DNA of 58,010 bases from positions 1 through 58,010 of the forward strand of contig JBDNFC010000072.1 in NCBI GenBank assembly GCA_041690035.1. Direction: 5' to 3'. A program made the position numbers and the translations under genes. Each line of letters starts with the position of its first letter. Position 1 is the stretch's first letter. The stretch comes from CALSPH01 sp041690035. GTDB taxonomy: Bacteria; Bacteroidota; Bacteroidia; NS11-12g; UBA955. Under the pieces are notes generated by a model. That model saw only the letters and a list, made by a program, of their open reading frames with translations. It was not told the origin of the DNA and did no database searches. Positions 35,714 through 43,348 of the stretch are shown here, piece by piece.

Positions 35714-37282
35714 GTGAAAAAAAACAATCAATTAAATGGCCGAAAATTTAACTTAGGTCATTTGCTTAAGAGCGTCACATTGGTTAAAATACTTACTTTT
35801 AATAATGCAAAGGCCAATATTTTTCAACAAAAAACACTTATAAAATTATTAAGCAAAGCGCAAAATACAATATATGGGCGTGCCCACAATTTTGAAAATA
35901 TTTTGGCTTCAGACAATATTGTAGAAGCATTTGCAACATTGCCAATAACAGATTATTTGATTATGAAACCCTATTGGCAGCAATCTTTTAAAGGAGATGC
36001 AGATGTTGCTTGGCCAGGAGTGGTGTCATACTTTGCACTAAGCAGCGGCACAACAGATAGTGGCAGCAAGTATATACCTGTAACATTAGAAATGCTGAGC
36101 GCAATAAAAAAGGCGGGCAGAAGGCAATTGATTCAAATTGCCAAAACAGATTTTCCAAAAGATTTTTTGACCAAAGATTACTTATTTGTAGGCGGTAGCA
36201 CAGATTTAGAATACAACGGAAATAATTATTCAGGAGATTTGAGTGGAATTACAACGGGCAATTTACCAATTTGGGTGCAGCGCTTTTCCAAGCCAGAGCC
36301 TTTTATTAAGGAGCAAAAAGTATGGTTGGATAAAATAGAAATGATGGTAGAAAATGCTCCAAACTGGGATATTGCCATGATTGCTGGAGTGCCTGCTTGG
36401 ATTCTTATTCTTTTTGAAAAAATAATAGAAAGGTATAATTTAGCAAGTATCCATGATATTTGGCCAAATCTAACATTGTATGCACATGGTGGTGTGTCTT
36501 TTAAACCTTATTTAAAGAGTTTTGAAAAACTGCTTGGCAAACCTATAAAATATTTTGAAACTTACCTAGCCTCTGAGGGTTTTATTGCTTTTCAAATAAA
36601 AGAAAATAGCCTGGGGATGAGGTTGGTTTTTAAAAATGGAATTTATTATGAATTTGTTCCCTTCAACAAGCAAAATTTTAGTTCTGATGGAAATATATTG
36701 CCTCATGCTAAAGCGGTAGGATTAGAGATGGTAAATGAGCATATTGACTATGCCATATTGATTACTACTTGCAGTGGAGCTTGGCGATATTTGCTTGGCG
36801 ATACAATCAGGTTTACAGATATAGATCAATGTGAAATAATCATCACAGGCAGAACTAAACATTTTTTGAACTTTTGTGGAGAACATTTGTGTGTAGAAAA
36901 TATGAATGATGCTATATTGTTGTTATCTGAGCAACTAAATATTAATATTGTTGAATTTACTGTTAAAGGTATAAAAAGTTTACAAGGATTTGAGCATCAT
37001 TGGTATATTGGTTCTGATGAGGTAGCAAATAATAATGATATCGCCACATTATTAGATGGTTTCTTATGCAGCCTAAATGATGATTATACAACAGAGCGAA
37101 AGCATGCACTGTCAAAAATAAAAGTTACATTATTACCTTCAAATATTTTTTTAGCTTGGATGGAGAAAGAAGAAAAAATTGGGTCACAATATAAATTTCC
37201 GCGCGTATTAAGCGATGAAAAATATCAAGATTGGCTTAATTTTACACAAAATAAACCGTCAAGCACCTTTACAGCAGTTTAA
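35714..37282 (+). CDS. GH3 (auxin-responsive promoter) family acyl-adenylating protein
   Basis: A 522-residue protein similar in layout to plant GH3 acyl acid-amido synthetases, members of the ANL adenylating superfamily. ATP motif I reads SSGTTDSGSKYIPVT near 118, motif II includes ETYLASEGFIAFQ near 282, and motif III is WRYLLGDTIRF followed by GRTKHFLNFCGEHL. Bacterial members occur in several Bacteroidota, and the acid and amine substrates are unknown. Start is GTG at 35714. Its stop shares the TTAA at 37279-37282 with the convergent CTP synthase stop. Confidence 0.85.
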   Translation: MKKNNQLNGRKFNLGHLLKSVTLVKILTFNNAKANIFQQKTLIKLLSKAQNTIYGRAHNFENILASDNIVEAFATLPITDYLIMKPYWQQSFKGDADVAWPGVVSYFALSSGTTDSGSKYIPVTLEMLSAIKKAGRRQLIQIAKTDFPKDFLTKDYLFVGGSTDLEYNGNNYSGDLSGITTGNLPIWVQRFSKPEPFIKEQKVWLDKIEMMVENAPNWDIAMIAGVPAWILILFEKIIERYNLASIHDIWPNLTLYAHGGVSFKPYLKSFEKLLGKPIKYFETYLASEGFIAFQIKENSLGMRLVFKNGIYYEFVPFNKQNFSSDGNILPHAKAVGLEMVNEHIDYAILITTCSGAWRYLLGDTIRFTDIDQCEIIITGRTKHFLNFCGEHLCVENMNDAILLLSEQLNINIVEFTVKGIKSLQGFEHHWYIGSDEVANNNDIATLLDGFLCSLNDDYTTERKHALSKIKVTLLPSNIFLAWMEKEEKIGSQYKFPRVLSDEKYQDWLNFTQNKPSSTFTAV

Positions 37283-38892
37283 GCATTTTTTGCTTGCATG
37301 GCAGCCTTAACAAAACTTACAAATAAAGGATGTGGGTTTTCTACAGTGCTTTTTAACTCTGGGTGGTATTGCACACCAATAAAATAGGGGTGATTGTCTA
37401 TTTCTATTACCTCTGCCAAATTAGTGCCTGGATTAGTGCCAACAATACTCATACCCGCTTTTATAAAATCATCTTTAAATTGGTCATTAAACTCAAACCG
37501 GTGGCGGTGCCGCTCTGAAATTTTTAATTTACCATAAGCCTTAGCAGATTTTGAACCTTTTTCTAGCAGACATTCATAAGCACCCAATCGCATCGTTCCG
37601 CCTTTATTCGAAATTTTCTTTTGGCTTTCCATCATATCTATTACCTTATATTTGGTTTTTGGGTCAATCTCTGCGCTATTTGCTGTTTTTAAACCCAAAA
37701 CATTACGCGCAAATTCTATTACAGCGCATTGCATACCTAAACAAATTCCAAAAAAGGGTACTTGATTTTCTCTAGCATATTGAATTGCAGCAAGTTTTCC
37801 TTCTATGCCTCTGCTGCCAAAACCAGGAGCTACTAAAATGCCATGAAATTCTTTTAGCATTTCTTTTGCAGTTTGTTGGTCTATTAATTCTGAATGCACA
37901 TAATGCAATCTTACCTTACATTCATTAGCAGCTCCAGCATGAATAAAGGCTTCTGAAATTGATTTATATGCATCAGGCAATTCAACATATTTACCAACAA
38001 GTGCTATTTTTATCTCATCGCTTGGTTGTTTTAACTTATATAAAAATTCTTTCCATTTTGTTAAGTCTGGTTCATTTTTACTGCTAAGCTTTAACTTGCT
38101 CATTACCACCTTATCAAGTTTTTCTTTTTGCATTACCAAAGGCACATCATAGATAGTATCTACATCAATACACTCTATAACTGCATTTGGCTTAACATTA
38201 CAAAAAAGCGCAATTTTATTTCTCAATTCATTATTTAGGCTGTGTTCGGTTCTACAAACCAAAATATCTGGCTGTATACCGAGCTCTAAAAGCATTTTTA
38301 CTGAGTGCTGTGTTGGTTTAGTTTTTAATTCACCTGCTGCTGCCAAGTATGGCACAAGTGTTAGGTGAATATTGATACAATCTTGTTTTGGGCGCTCCCA
38401 CATAAACTGACGCACTGCCTCTACATAGGGCAATGATTCTATATCGCCCACTGTTCCGCCAAGTTCAGTAATTACAATATCGTATTTTCCAGTTTCTTCA
38501 AGTCTTTTAATACGCGATTTTATTTCATCGGTAATGTGTGGAACAACTTGCACGGTTTTGCCTAGATAAACCCCTTTTCTCTCATTATCTATTACAGTTT
38601 GATATATTTTGCCAGTAGTTACATTATTAGCCTGAGAGGTAAAAATATTTAAAAACCGCTCATAATGGCCTAAATCTAAATCTGTTTCTGCCCCATCTTC
38701 TGTTACATAACATTCGCCATGTTCATAAGGATTTAGTGTTCCGGGGTCTACATTAATGTATGGGTCTAATTTTTGTATTGTTACGTTAAAACCACGGGTT
38801 TGAAGTAGTTTTGCCAAAGAAGCACTAATAATGCCTTTTCCCAATGATGAAGTAACGCCACCGGTTACAAAAATATATTTACAATTGCTCAT
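37279..38892 (-). CDS. pyrG: CTP synthase (glutamine-hydrolysing)
   Basis: A 537-residue enzyme that makes CTP from UTP with ATP and glutamine. The synthetase domain starts KYIFVTGGVTSSLGKGI and has the YINVDPGTLNPYEHGE motif. The glutaminase domain, from about 295, has GICLGMQCAVIEF with the catalytic Cys and VQYHPELKS with the His. Length and motifs match the family fully. A clean promoter lies upstream at 38928-38957. It is convergent with the GH3-like gene, overlapping it by 4 bases. Confidence 0.97.
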   Translation of the reverse strand: MSNCKYIFVTGGVTSSLGKGIISASLAKLLQTRGFNVTIQKLDPYINVDPGTLNPYEHGECYVTEDGAETDLDLGHYERFLNIFTSQANNVTTGKIYQTVIDNERKGVYLGKTVQVVPHITDEIKSRIKRLEETGKYDIVITELGGTVGDIESLPYVEAVRQFMWERPKQDCINIHLTLVPYLAAAGELKTKPTQHSVKMLLELGIQPDILVCRTEHSLNNELRNKIALFCNVKPNAVIECIDVDTIYDVPLVMQKEKLDKVVMSKLKLSSKNEPDLTKWKEFLYKLKQPSDEIKIALVGKYVELPDAYKSISEAFIHAGAANECKVRLHYVHSELIDQQTAKEMLKEFHGILVAPGFGSRGIEGKLAAIQYARENQVPFFGICLGMQCAVIEFARNVLGLKTANSAEIDPKTKYKVIDMMESQKKISNKGGTMRLGAYECLLEKGSKSAKAYGKLKISERHRHRFEFNDQFKDDFIKAGMSIVGTNPGTNLAEVIEIDNHPYFIGVQYHPELKSTVENPHPLFVSFVKAAMQAKNA

Positions 38893-38927
38893 GTTTTTTG
38901 GTTTTTATTAATGTGGTCTCCGGTGTG

Positions 38928-38957
38928 CAAAGGTATTGTAAGCCAATAATAATACAA
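38928..38957 (-). promoter_or_regulatory. Promoter of pyrG
   Basis: On the minus strand TTG (38955-38957), 19 bases, then TACCTTTG (38928-38935). Both elements are exact. The leader to the pyrG start at 38892 is about 28 nt. No pyrimidine-dependent reiterative start site is obvious. Confidence 0.7.
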
Positions 38958-39052
38958 GACTTATTATAGGTTGTTTTCTAAGGAATTATCAACAGTTATT
39001 TTAACAGTAATTAATGTTGGTTAGGGAGTTAAATTTATTTAGGTACAACAAC

Positions 39053-39090
39053 AATAAAAGCCTACTATATTGAAATAGCAGGCTTTTATT
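39053..39090 (-). terminator. Hairpin terminator of the beta-helix T9SS gene
   Basis: Sixteen-base arms (39053-39068 and 39075-39090) pair with one mismatch around a 6-base loop. The core AAAAGCCTACTAT/ATAGCAGGCTTTT is GC-richer than its surroundings. It follows the stop at 39111 by 20 bases. Confidence 0.7.
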
Positions 39091-39110
39091 ATTATTTTTT
39101 CTATTAATTG

Positions 39111-40694
39111 TTAATGACTAACAGTAAATTTTGCAGTTGTGCTGCCTTCTGCAGTTACTATGTTTATTAAATATATGCCATTGGCGAGATTAGAAATATC
39201 AAATTGATTGGTGCCAATTGCGAGCACTTTACCGTTTAGGTCTAAAATGGTTGAAACAAAATCCATATCACCATATAATTTTACATTTAACGTATTATTG
39301 GCAGGGTTTGGGTATATTTTCACAGCGATTTTATTATCAATGTAGCTAATACTAACATTTGCACCAACCGTACCAAATTTGGTAGAAGCAAAACTTTGTT
39401 TGTTCCAAACGATGCTATTTGCTAATGGCAAAAGGCCTGGATTGGTGATAGAAGTTGAAGTGAAACCCACAGAGCAATTAGTGTTTAAAACATTATTATT
39501 TGTAGTATTAGTTGCAAATGTTGCTTGATCCCATGCTGCACCCCTTAATCCTATAGTATCCCAAGTTTTAGTCATACATGCTAATATATTGTTTTTAAAT
39601 TCAGCATTGCCTGATATCACTTCGTTATAAGTTGTTAAAGCATCTACAAACCAACCAACTGGGTATCCAGCCAATACACTGTTGAAAATACTAATTCTAG
39701 AATTTCTTCTTTGATGAACCGCTCTCGTATATTGTGATGAGATTGAAGCACTAAAAACTTTAGGTCCTAGAATAGTAACATTACTAAATATAGGGGCAGT
39801 AAATGGTGTATTGGCAGAACCTGTTCCGTCATTGTCAATTTCAAAACCATTAGAACCAGAAATATCAGCAATGGCAGGATCTCTCATTGTAAAACAATAT
39901 TGTATTCTACCTGTAAAACCAAAATCGCAATCATAATCATCATCCCAAGCTCTAAGGGTAATAAGGTATTTTGAATCAACACTACCACCAAACCACTCAA
40001 TAGCATCGTCTCCAGAATAGCTAACCTGAACATGGTCCATTTTAGTGCCTTTTCCAACTCCACCTAGTGTTATGCCATTAATTTCGTTATTTGGTTGAAA
40101 AGCAATACCTGGAAACTCAACACGAATAAAGCTAATTATTCCACTGTTGTCATTGTCATCTGTACCGCCATATGCTCCATCACTATTTGCATTGTTTACA
40201 CCACCTTCTATTGTTGCTGTTCCTCCAGTTGGGTTTACTTTAGCATTTCCCAATATAATTATACCACCCCAATCGCCATAATCTCTGCTCCCCGCTGCTT
40301 GATTACTTGTAAAAACAATAGGTTGAGTTACTGTTCCTTGAGCTGAAATTTTAGCTCCTTTAGTAATAATAAGTGTTGCTTTACTTCCCCTATCTCCTCT
40401 AATAATGGTGCCAGCTGGTATGGTTAAAGTGGCATTGTTTTTTACATATACAAAGCCGTTTAATAAATATACCTTGCTTGCATCTAATGTAGTGTTTGTA
40501 GTAATTTCTCCACTAAGTGTTGCATTGGTAGCTGGATAGACCGTGTTGTCTGGGTCAAAATTAGACCAACCTTGTGCCCAATTTACTTTTCCAAATGCGC
40601 CTACATAGTCTGTAGAGTCAAATTTAAATGGCAATTGTGCACTTACTGCGAAATAACTTGCCATGGCGATGATAGATAGTAATGTTTTTTTCAT
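39111..40694 (-). CDS. T9SS type A sorting domain protein with parallel beta-helix-like repeats
   Basis: A 527-residue secreted protein: signal peptide KKTLLSIIAMASYFAVSAQ, then a repetitive Gly/Thr/Asn-rich region (TIPAGTIIRGDRGSKATLIITKGAKISAQ and DDAIEWFGGSVDSKYL) that fits a right-handed beta-helix. The last 75 residues are a type A T9SS domain (VKIYPNPANNTLNVKL, ISNLANGIYLINI). The family is common on Bacteroidota surfaces. The start is ATG at 40694, because 11 upstream in-frame codons lack signal features. Its function is unknown, probably adhesion or polymer binding. Confidence 0.9.
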   Translation of the reverse strand: MKKTLLSIIAMASYFAVSAQLPFKFDSTDYVGAFGKVNWAQGWSNFDPDNTVYPATNATLSGEITTNTTLDASKVYLLNGFVYVKNNATLTIPAGTIIRGDRGSKATLIITKGAKISAQGTVTQPIVFTSNQAAGSRDYGDWGGIIILGNAKVNPTGGTATIEGGVNNANSDGAYGGTDDNDNSGIISFIRVEFPGIAFQPNNEINGITLGGVGKGTKMDHVQVSYSGDDAIEWFGGSVDSKYLITLRAWDDDYDCDFGFTGRIQYCFTMRDPAIADISGSNGFEIDNDGTGSANTPFTAPIFSNVTILGPKVFSASISSQYTRAVHQRRNSRISIFNSVLAGYPVGWFVDALTTYNEVISGNAEFKNNILACMTKTWDTIGLRGAAWDQATFATNTTNNNVLNTNCSVGFTSTSITNPGLLPLANSIVWNKQSFASTKFGTVGANVSISYIDNKIAVKIYPNPANNTLNVKLYGDMDFVSTILDLNGKVLAIGTNQFDISNLANGIYLINIVTAEGSTTAKFTVSH

Positions 40695-40867
40695 TTTCTT
40701 ATTTTTATTGATTTTTAAGTGCTGCAAACTTCGCCTTGTAATTTTTTCTTAATATTATCTAAGTATTATGCTTGTGTTAAGAAGTGGCTTGTTTTTTTTA
40801 TTTGTTAATCTGTTTATTTAATTGGTTTCTTAATTATTATTGCACTTTCGTTTTTATCAAAAAATTA

Positions 40868-42151
40868 GTGCAAACAAAACTTTTTTTAAAAAATATATTT
40901 TGGGTTCAACTCATTAATTTTATTGCAAAACCAATCTGGATTATTGCCATAGATCGCTTTGTGCAAAACCAAATTGGTTTAGAAAACTATGGGCAATATC
41001 ATTTGATTTTTAGTTTGGCTACGGTGTTTTTTATCATTACAGATTTAGGGCTCAATAATTTTATGACAAAATATTTAGTTGCCAATAATTTGAGGTCAAA
41101 TGCTTTGCTAAACTTGAGTGGTGGGCTAAAATTAATTTTGAGTATTCTGTATTTAACCGTTTTAATAAGTATTGGTCTATCAAGAAATTTGGACATAATT
41201 CTAATTATTTGGGTTGGCGCTAATCAGGTGCTTTTATCTTTAAATCAATGGTTGAGGGTATGGTTTAATGTAAATAAGTTTTTTGTAAAAGAGGCTTTGT
41301 TGAGCGTTATAGATAGGGTAGTAGCTATTTTGTTATGGGCAGGGATATTTTTTTTATTTCAGATGCCGCAAGGTTTGTTATTATATGTTTTTTTAGGGGT
41401 GCAAACAATGGGTTTTGCAATTGCTATTATTATTACACTGTGGCAAATTCCTTTTTTTAATAGCGATTCAGAAGAGCTGGTGTTTAAAAATAGTTTTAAA
41501 ACGATTTTAAAATCATGTTTGCCTTTTACGTTTTTAGCTTTTTTTATGGCAGCTTATGCACGTTTAGATGTTGTTTTACTCAATCTTTTATTAAAAGAAG
41601 GGAATTTTCAAATTGGTATTTATGCCCAAGGATTTAGGATTTTGGATGCTTTAAATATTTTTGCAGCACTAATAGGCACGATGTTACTGCCGATATTTAC
41701 CCACATTATTAGTCAAAAAAATAACCCAATGATGATTATAAAATCTAGTTTGATGGTAATTATTTCCTCTATAGTATTATTATTGCTTGGGCTGCATTTT
41801 TTTGGTGAGTATTTTTATTTAAAACTTTATAGCACGGCAAGTGGATTGGATTTAAACTACGGTTTTCAGGTATTTAAGTTTGTGGTTATCATTTATGTTC
41901 CAATGAGTCTTATTTATATTTTTGGCACCTATCTTACCGCTTTGGGCAAGATGAATTACTTAATTGCTTTAGCCATTTTTTGTTTCTTATTAAATTTAGG
42001 ACTCAATTTATATGTTATTCCTCAATTTAAGGCATTGGGTGCTGCAAAAATTGCAAATGTTACACAATGGGTGTTTTTATTAGGGTGCATTTATAAGACC
42101 ATTTTGCAATTAAAAAAAGGCGTTCACAATGAAAACGAAATTGATTTATAA
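40868..42151 (+). CDS. Polysaccharide flippase (Wzx/MATE-like membrane protein)
   Basis: About 427 residues with 12 or more hydrophobic helices, starting LKNIFWVQLINFIAKPIWII and containing the FGQYHLIFSLATVFFIITDLG-type second helix seen in oligosaccharide flippases of the PST/Wzx group. Such proteins turn lipid-linked glycans across the inner membrane. I prefer GTG at 40868. The frame is open from GTG at 40784, but the extra 28 residues form an odd Phe/Cys-rich stretch. The gene is isolated, away from the ABC/glycosyltransferase cluster. Confidence 0.8.
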   Translation: MQTKLFLKNIFWVQLINFIAKPIWIIAIDRFVQNQIGLENYGQYHLIFSLATVFFIITDLGLNNFMTKYLVANNLRSNALLNLSGGLKLILSILYLTVLISIGLSRNLDIILIIWVGANQVLLSLNQWLRVWFNVNKFFVKEALLSVIDRVVAILLWAGIFFLFQMPQGLLLYVFLGVQTMGFAIAIIITLWQIPFFNSDSEELVFKNSFKTILKSCLPFTFLAFFMAAYARLDVVLLNLLLKEGNFQIGIYAQGFRILDALNIFAALIGTMLLPIFTHIISQKNNPMMIIKSSLMVIISSIVLLLLGLHFFGEYFYLKLYSTASGLDLNYGFQVFKFVVIIYVPMSLIYIFGTYLTALGKMNYLIALAIFCFLLNLGLNLYVIPQFKALGAAKIANVTQWVFLLGCIYKTILQLKKGVHNENEIDL

Positions 42152-42194
42152 ATAGGCAATTTGTTATACCAAAAAAATTTAAATACTTTATTCC

Positions 42195-42479
42195 TCAAAA
42201 ACTAACCAACCAACTCAGCATTCCGTTGAAGAGATTAGCATTATCTATACCCCAAATATGATAAATTTTGCCAACATTAATTTCTGCCCTTAGCGAATTA
42301 TGATTGTTAATTACCCAATCAGCATTCAACCCACTTTCGTGTTTAAAGCCTCCGGATTTAAAACTTAGGTAAGAAGCTTTTATGCCCAATTTAAAGTTTT
42401 TCTTTATGCTATATTTCATTTGCACCTGCACTGCATCACTGTTTAAACTATCAACACTGGGATTGGTATTTTGTACCAC
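42195..42479 (-). pseudogene. Remnant of an outer-membrane beta-barrel protein C-terminus
   Basis: A 94-residue open frame whose pattern of alternating residues (QVQMKYSIKKNFKLGIKASYLSF, SLRAEINVGKIYH) and terminal Phe resemble the last strands of an outer-membrane barrel. It begins after an in-frame stop at 42483-42485 with only GTG available, and lacks a signal peptide. A 3' fragment left by a deletion is the simplest reading. A small intact gene cannot be excluded. Confidence 0.45.
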
Positions 42480-42563
42480 GCCTTAATGTTACTAACCTTT
42501 GAATTTAAAAAAAAGTAAGAAAGTAAAGCAATGAAGAAATACTTAAAATTTATGGATATCAAA

Positions 42564-42720
42564 AATAACATCATAAAAACCATGAAAACAAAAGTTTCAA
42601 TCTTTGAAATAGTTACTTCCTAGGCTGGCGCAAGTCTCCGACTTGTGTTTGTAAAAGTAAGTTGTTGAAATAGAATACAAATTATAGTAATAACATCAAA
42701 AAAATTATGAAAACAAAAAT
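42564..42720 (+). repeat. Two near-copies of AATAACATCAnAAAAA..ATGAAAACAAAA
   Basis: Copies at 42564-42594 and 42689-42720, offset 125 bases, share AATAACATCA, an A-rich link and ATGAAAACAAAA. Each ends in a start codon for a 12-13 codon open frame. They look like duplicated 5' ends of a signal-peptide gene or a short dispersed repeat. Confidence 0.6.
42628..42648. repeat. REP-like small palindrome, GCAAGTC-TCC-GACTTG
   Basis: CAAGTC (42631-42636) and GACTTG (42640-42645) pair around TCC, and the flanks can pair further with G-T pairs. It is GC-richer than the neighbourhood. The form resembles repetitive extragenic palindromes spread by REP-associated tyrosine transposases. No transposase is in the window, so the assignment is tentative. 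Confidence 0.45.
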
Positions 42721-42806
42721 GGCAGTATACAAAATATATCCCTAGCTAGTGTATAATTTGCAAAACAACTTAGCATTTATGCAAACAAGAGGCCATAAGC
42801 AATATG

Positions 42807-42935
42807 AACCGAGTAGGTGGTGCGGTGGATTTGCGCGAACTCGCTCGCTTATACCTTTAAAAATATACAACAATAAACAACCGAGCAGGCGGTGTGAAGC
42901 CTTGCGCTCGCTCGCTTATACTTTTAAAAACATTG
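42807..42935 (+). repeat. GC-rich direct repeat, two copies 72 bases apart
   Basis: AACCGAGyAGGyGGTG begins at 42807 and 42879. The two copies then share CGCTCGCTTATACyTTTAAAAA after a variable middle. Their GC content is far above the surrounding DNA. No ORF spans them credibly. Confidence 0.7.
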
Positions 42936-43090
42936 TGACAAAAAATGAACCTTACCTTATTAACAAAATCAAGCATAAAATATCAAATGTTTAAAATGTT
43001 CTTAAATTAATCACTTAATCATCTATTCAGATAAATTTTCTAGTGGATTATGTGATTAATTTCCCAAAAGTTGGGCGAAGTTTCCTTTTG

Positions 43091-43177
43091 CGGTGAGAGA
43101 GGGATTCGAACCCTCGGTACCCTTACGAGTACGACAGTTTAGCAAACTGTTCCTTTCGGCCACTCAGGCATCTCACC
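43091..43177 (-). tRNA. tRNA-Ser(GCT)
   Basis: On the minus strand the 87-nt cloverleaf has acceptor arms GGTGAGA (43171-43177) and TCTCACC (43092-43098), with G73 as discriminator. The anticodon stem ACAGT/ACTGT encloses the loop TTGCTAA with anticodon GCT (bases 43141-43143). A long variable arm follows, as in all serine tRNAs, and the T-loop reads GGTTCGAATCC. CCA is not encoded. It decodes AGC/AGU. Confidence 0.95.
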
Positions 43178-43348
43178 AATGTTAATTTTTGGAACTATAA
43201 AAAGGGATGCAAAAATAGTTAAATAATCAATTTTAGCAACAATAATAATAAAAAAAACATTTCATTATTAATTTATGGTAGTTTTAGCTAAAAAATCACG
43301 GGTTTTCTTTCACGATAATAATTTTTGCCTTAATATTGAACCTTTATT

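Larger units (their letters stand above)
42480..43090. other. Gene-poor repeat patch between remnant and tRNA
   Basis: About 600 bases without a credible gene. It holds two near-copies of a leader-like segment, a small GC-rich palindrome, and two near-copies of a GC-rich 60-base block (see the repeat entries). The two ATGAAAACAAAA starts inside it run into stops after 12-13 codons. The downstream part, 42950-43080, is plain AT-rich sequence. This looks like an accessory or decaying zone. Confidence 0.6.

Noticed and set aside
42564..42760. Two tiny MKTK open frames of 13 and 12 codons
   Set aside because: Too short to support as genes and no ribosome-binding or promoter evidence beyond the repeat itself; kept as repeat only.
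42807..42935. CRISPR array
   Set aside because: Only two imperfect copies with a variable middle and no spacers of equal length; no cas genes in the window.
42749..42994. 81-codon open frame in the repeat patch
   Set aside because: It runs through both copies of the GC-rich repeat, and the repeated PSRW/PSRR words come from the DNA repeat, not from a protein family.
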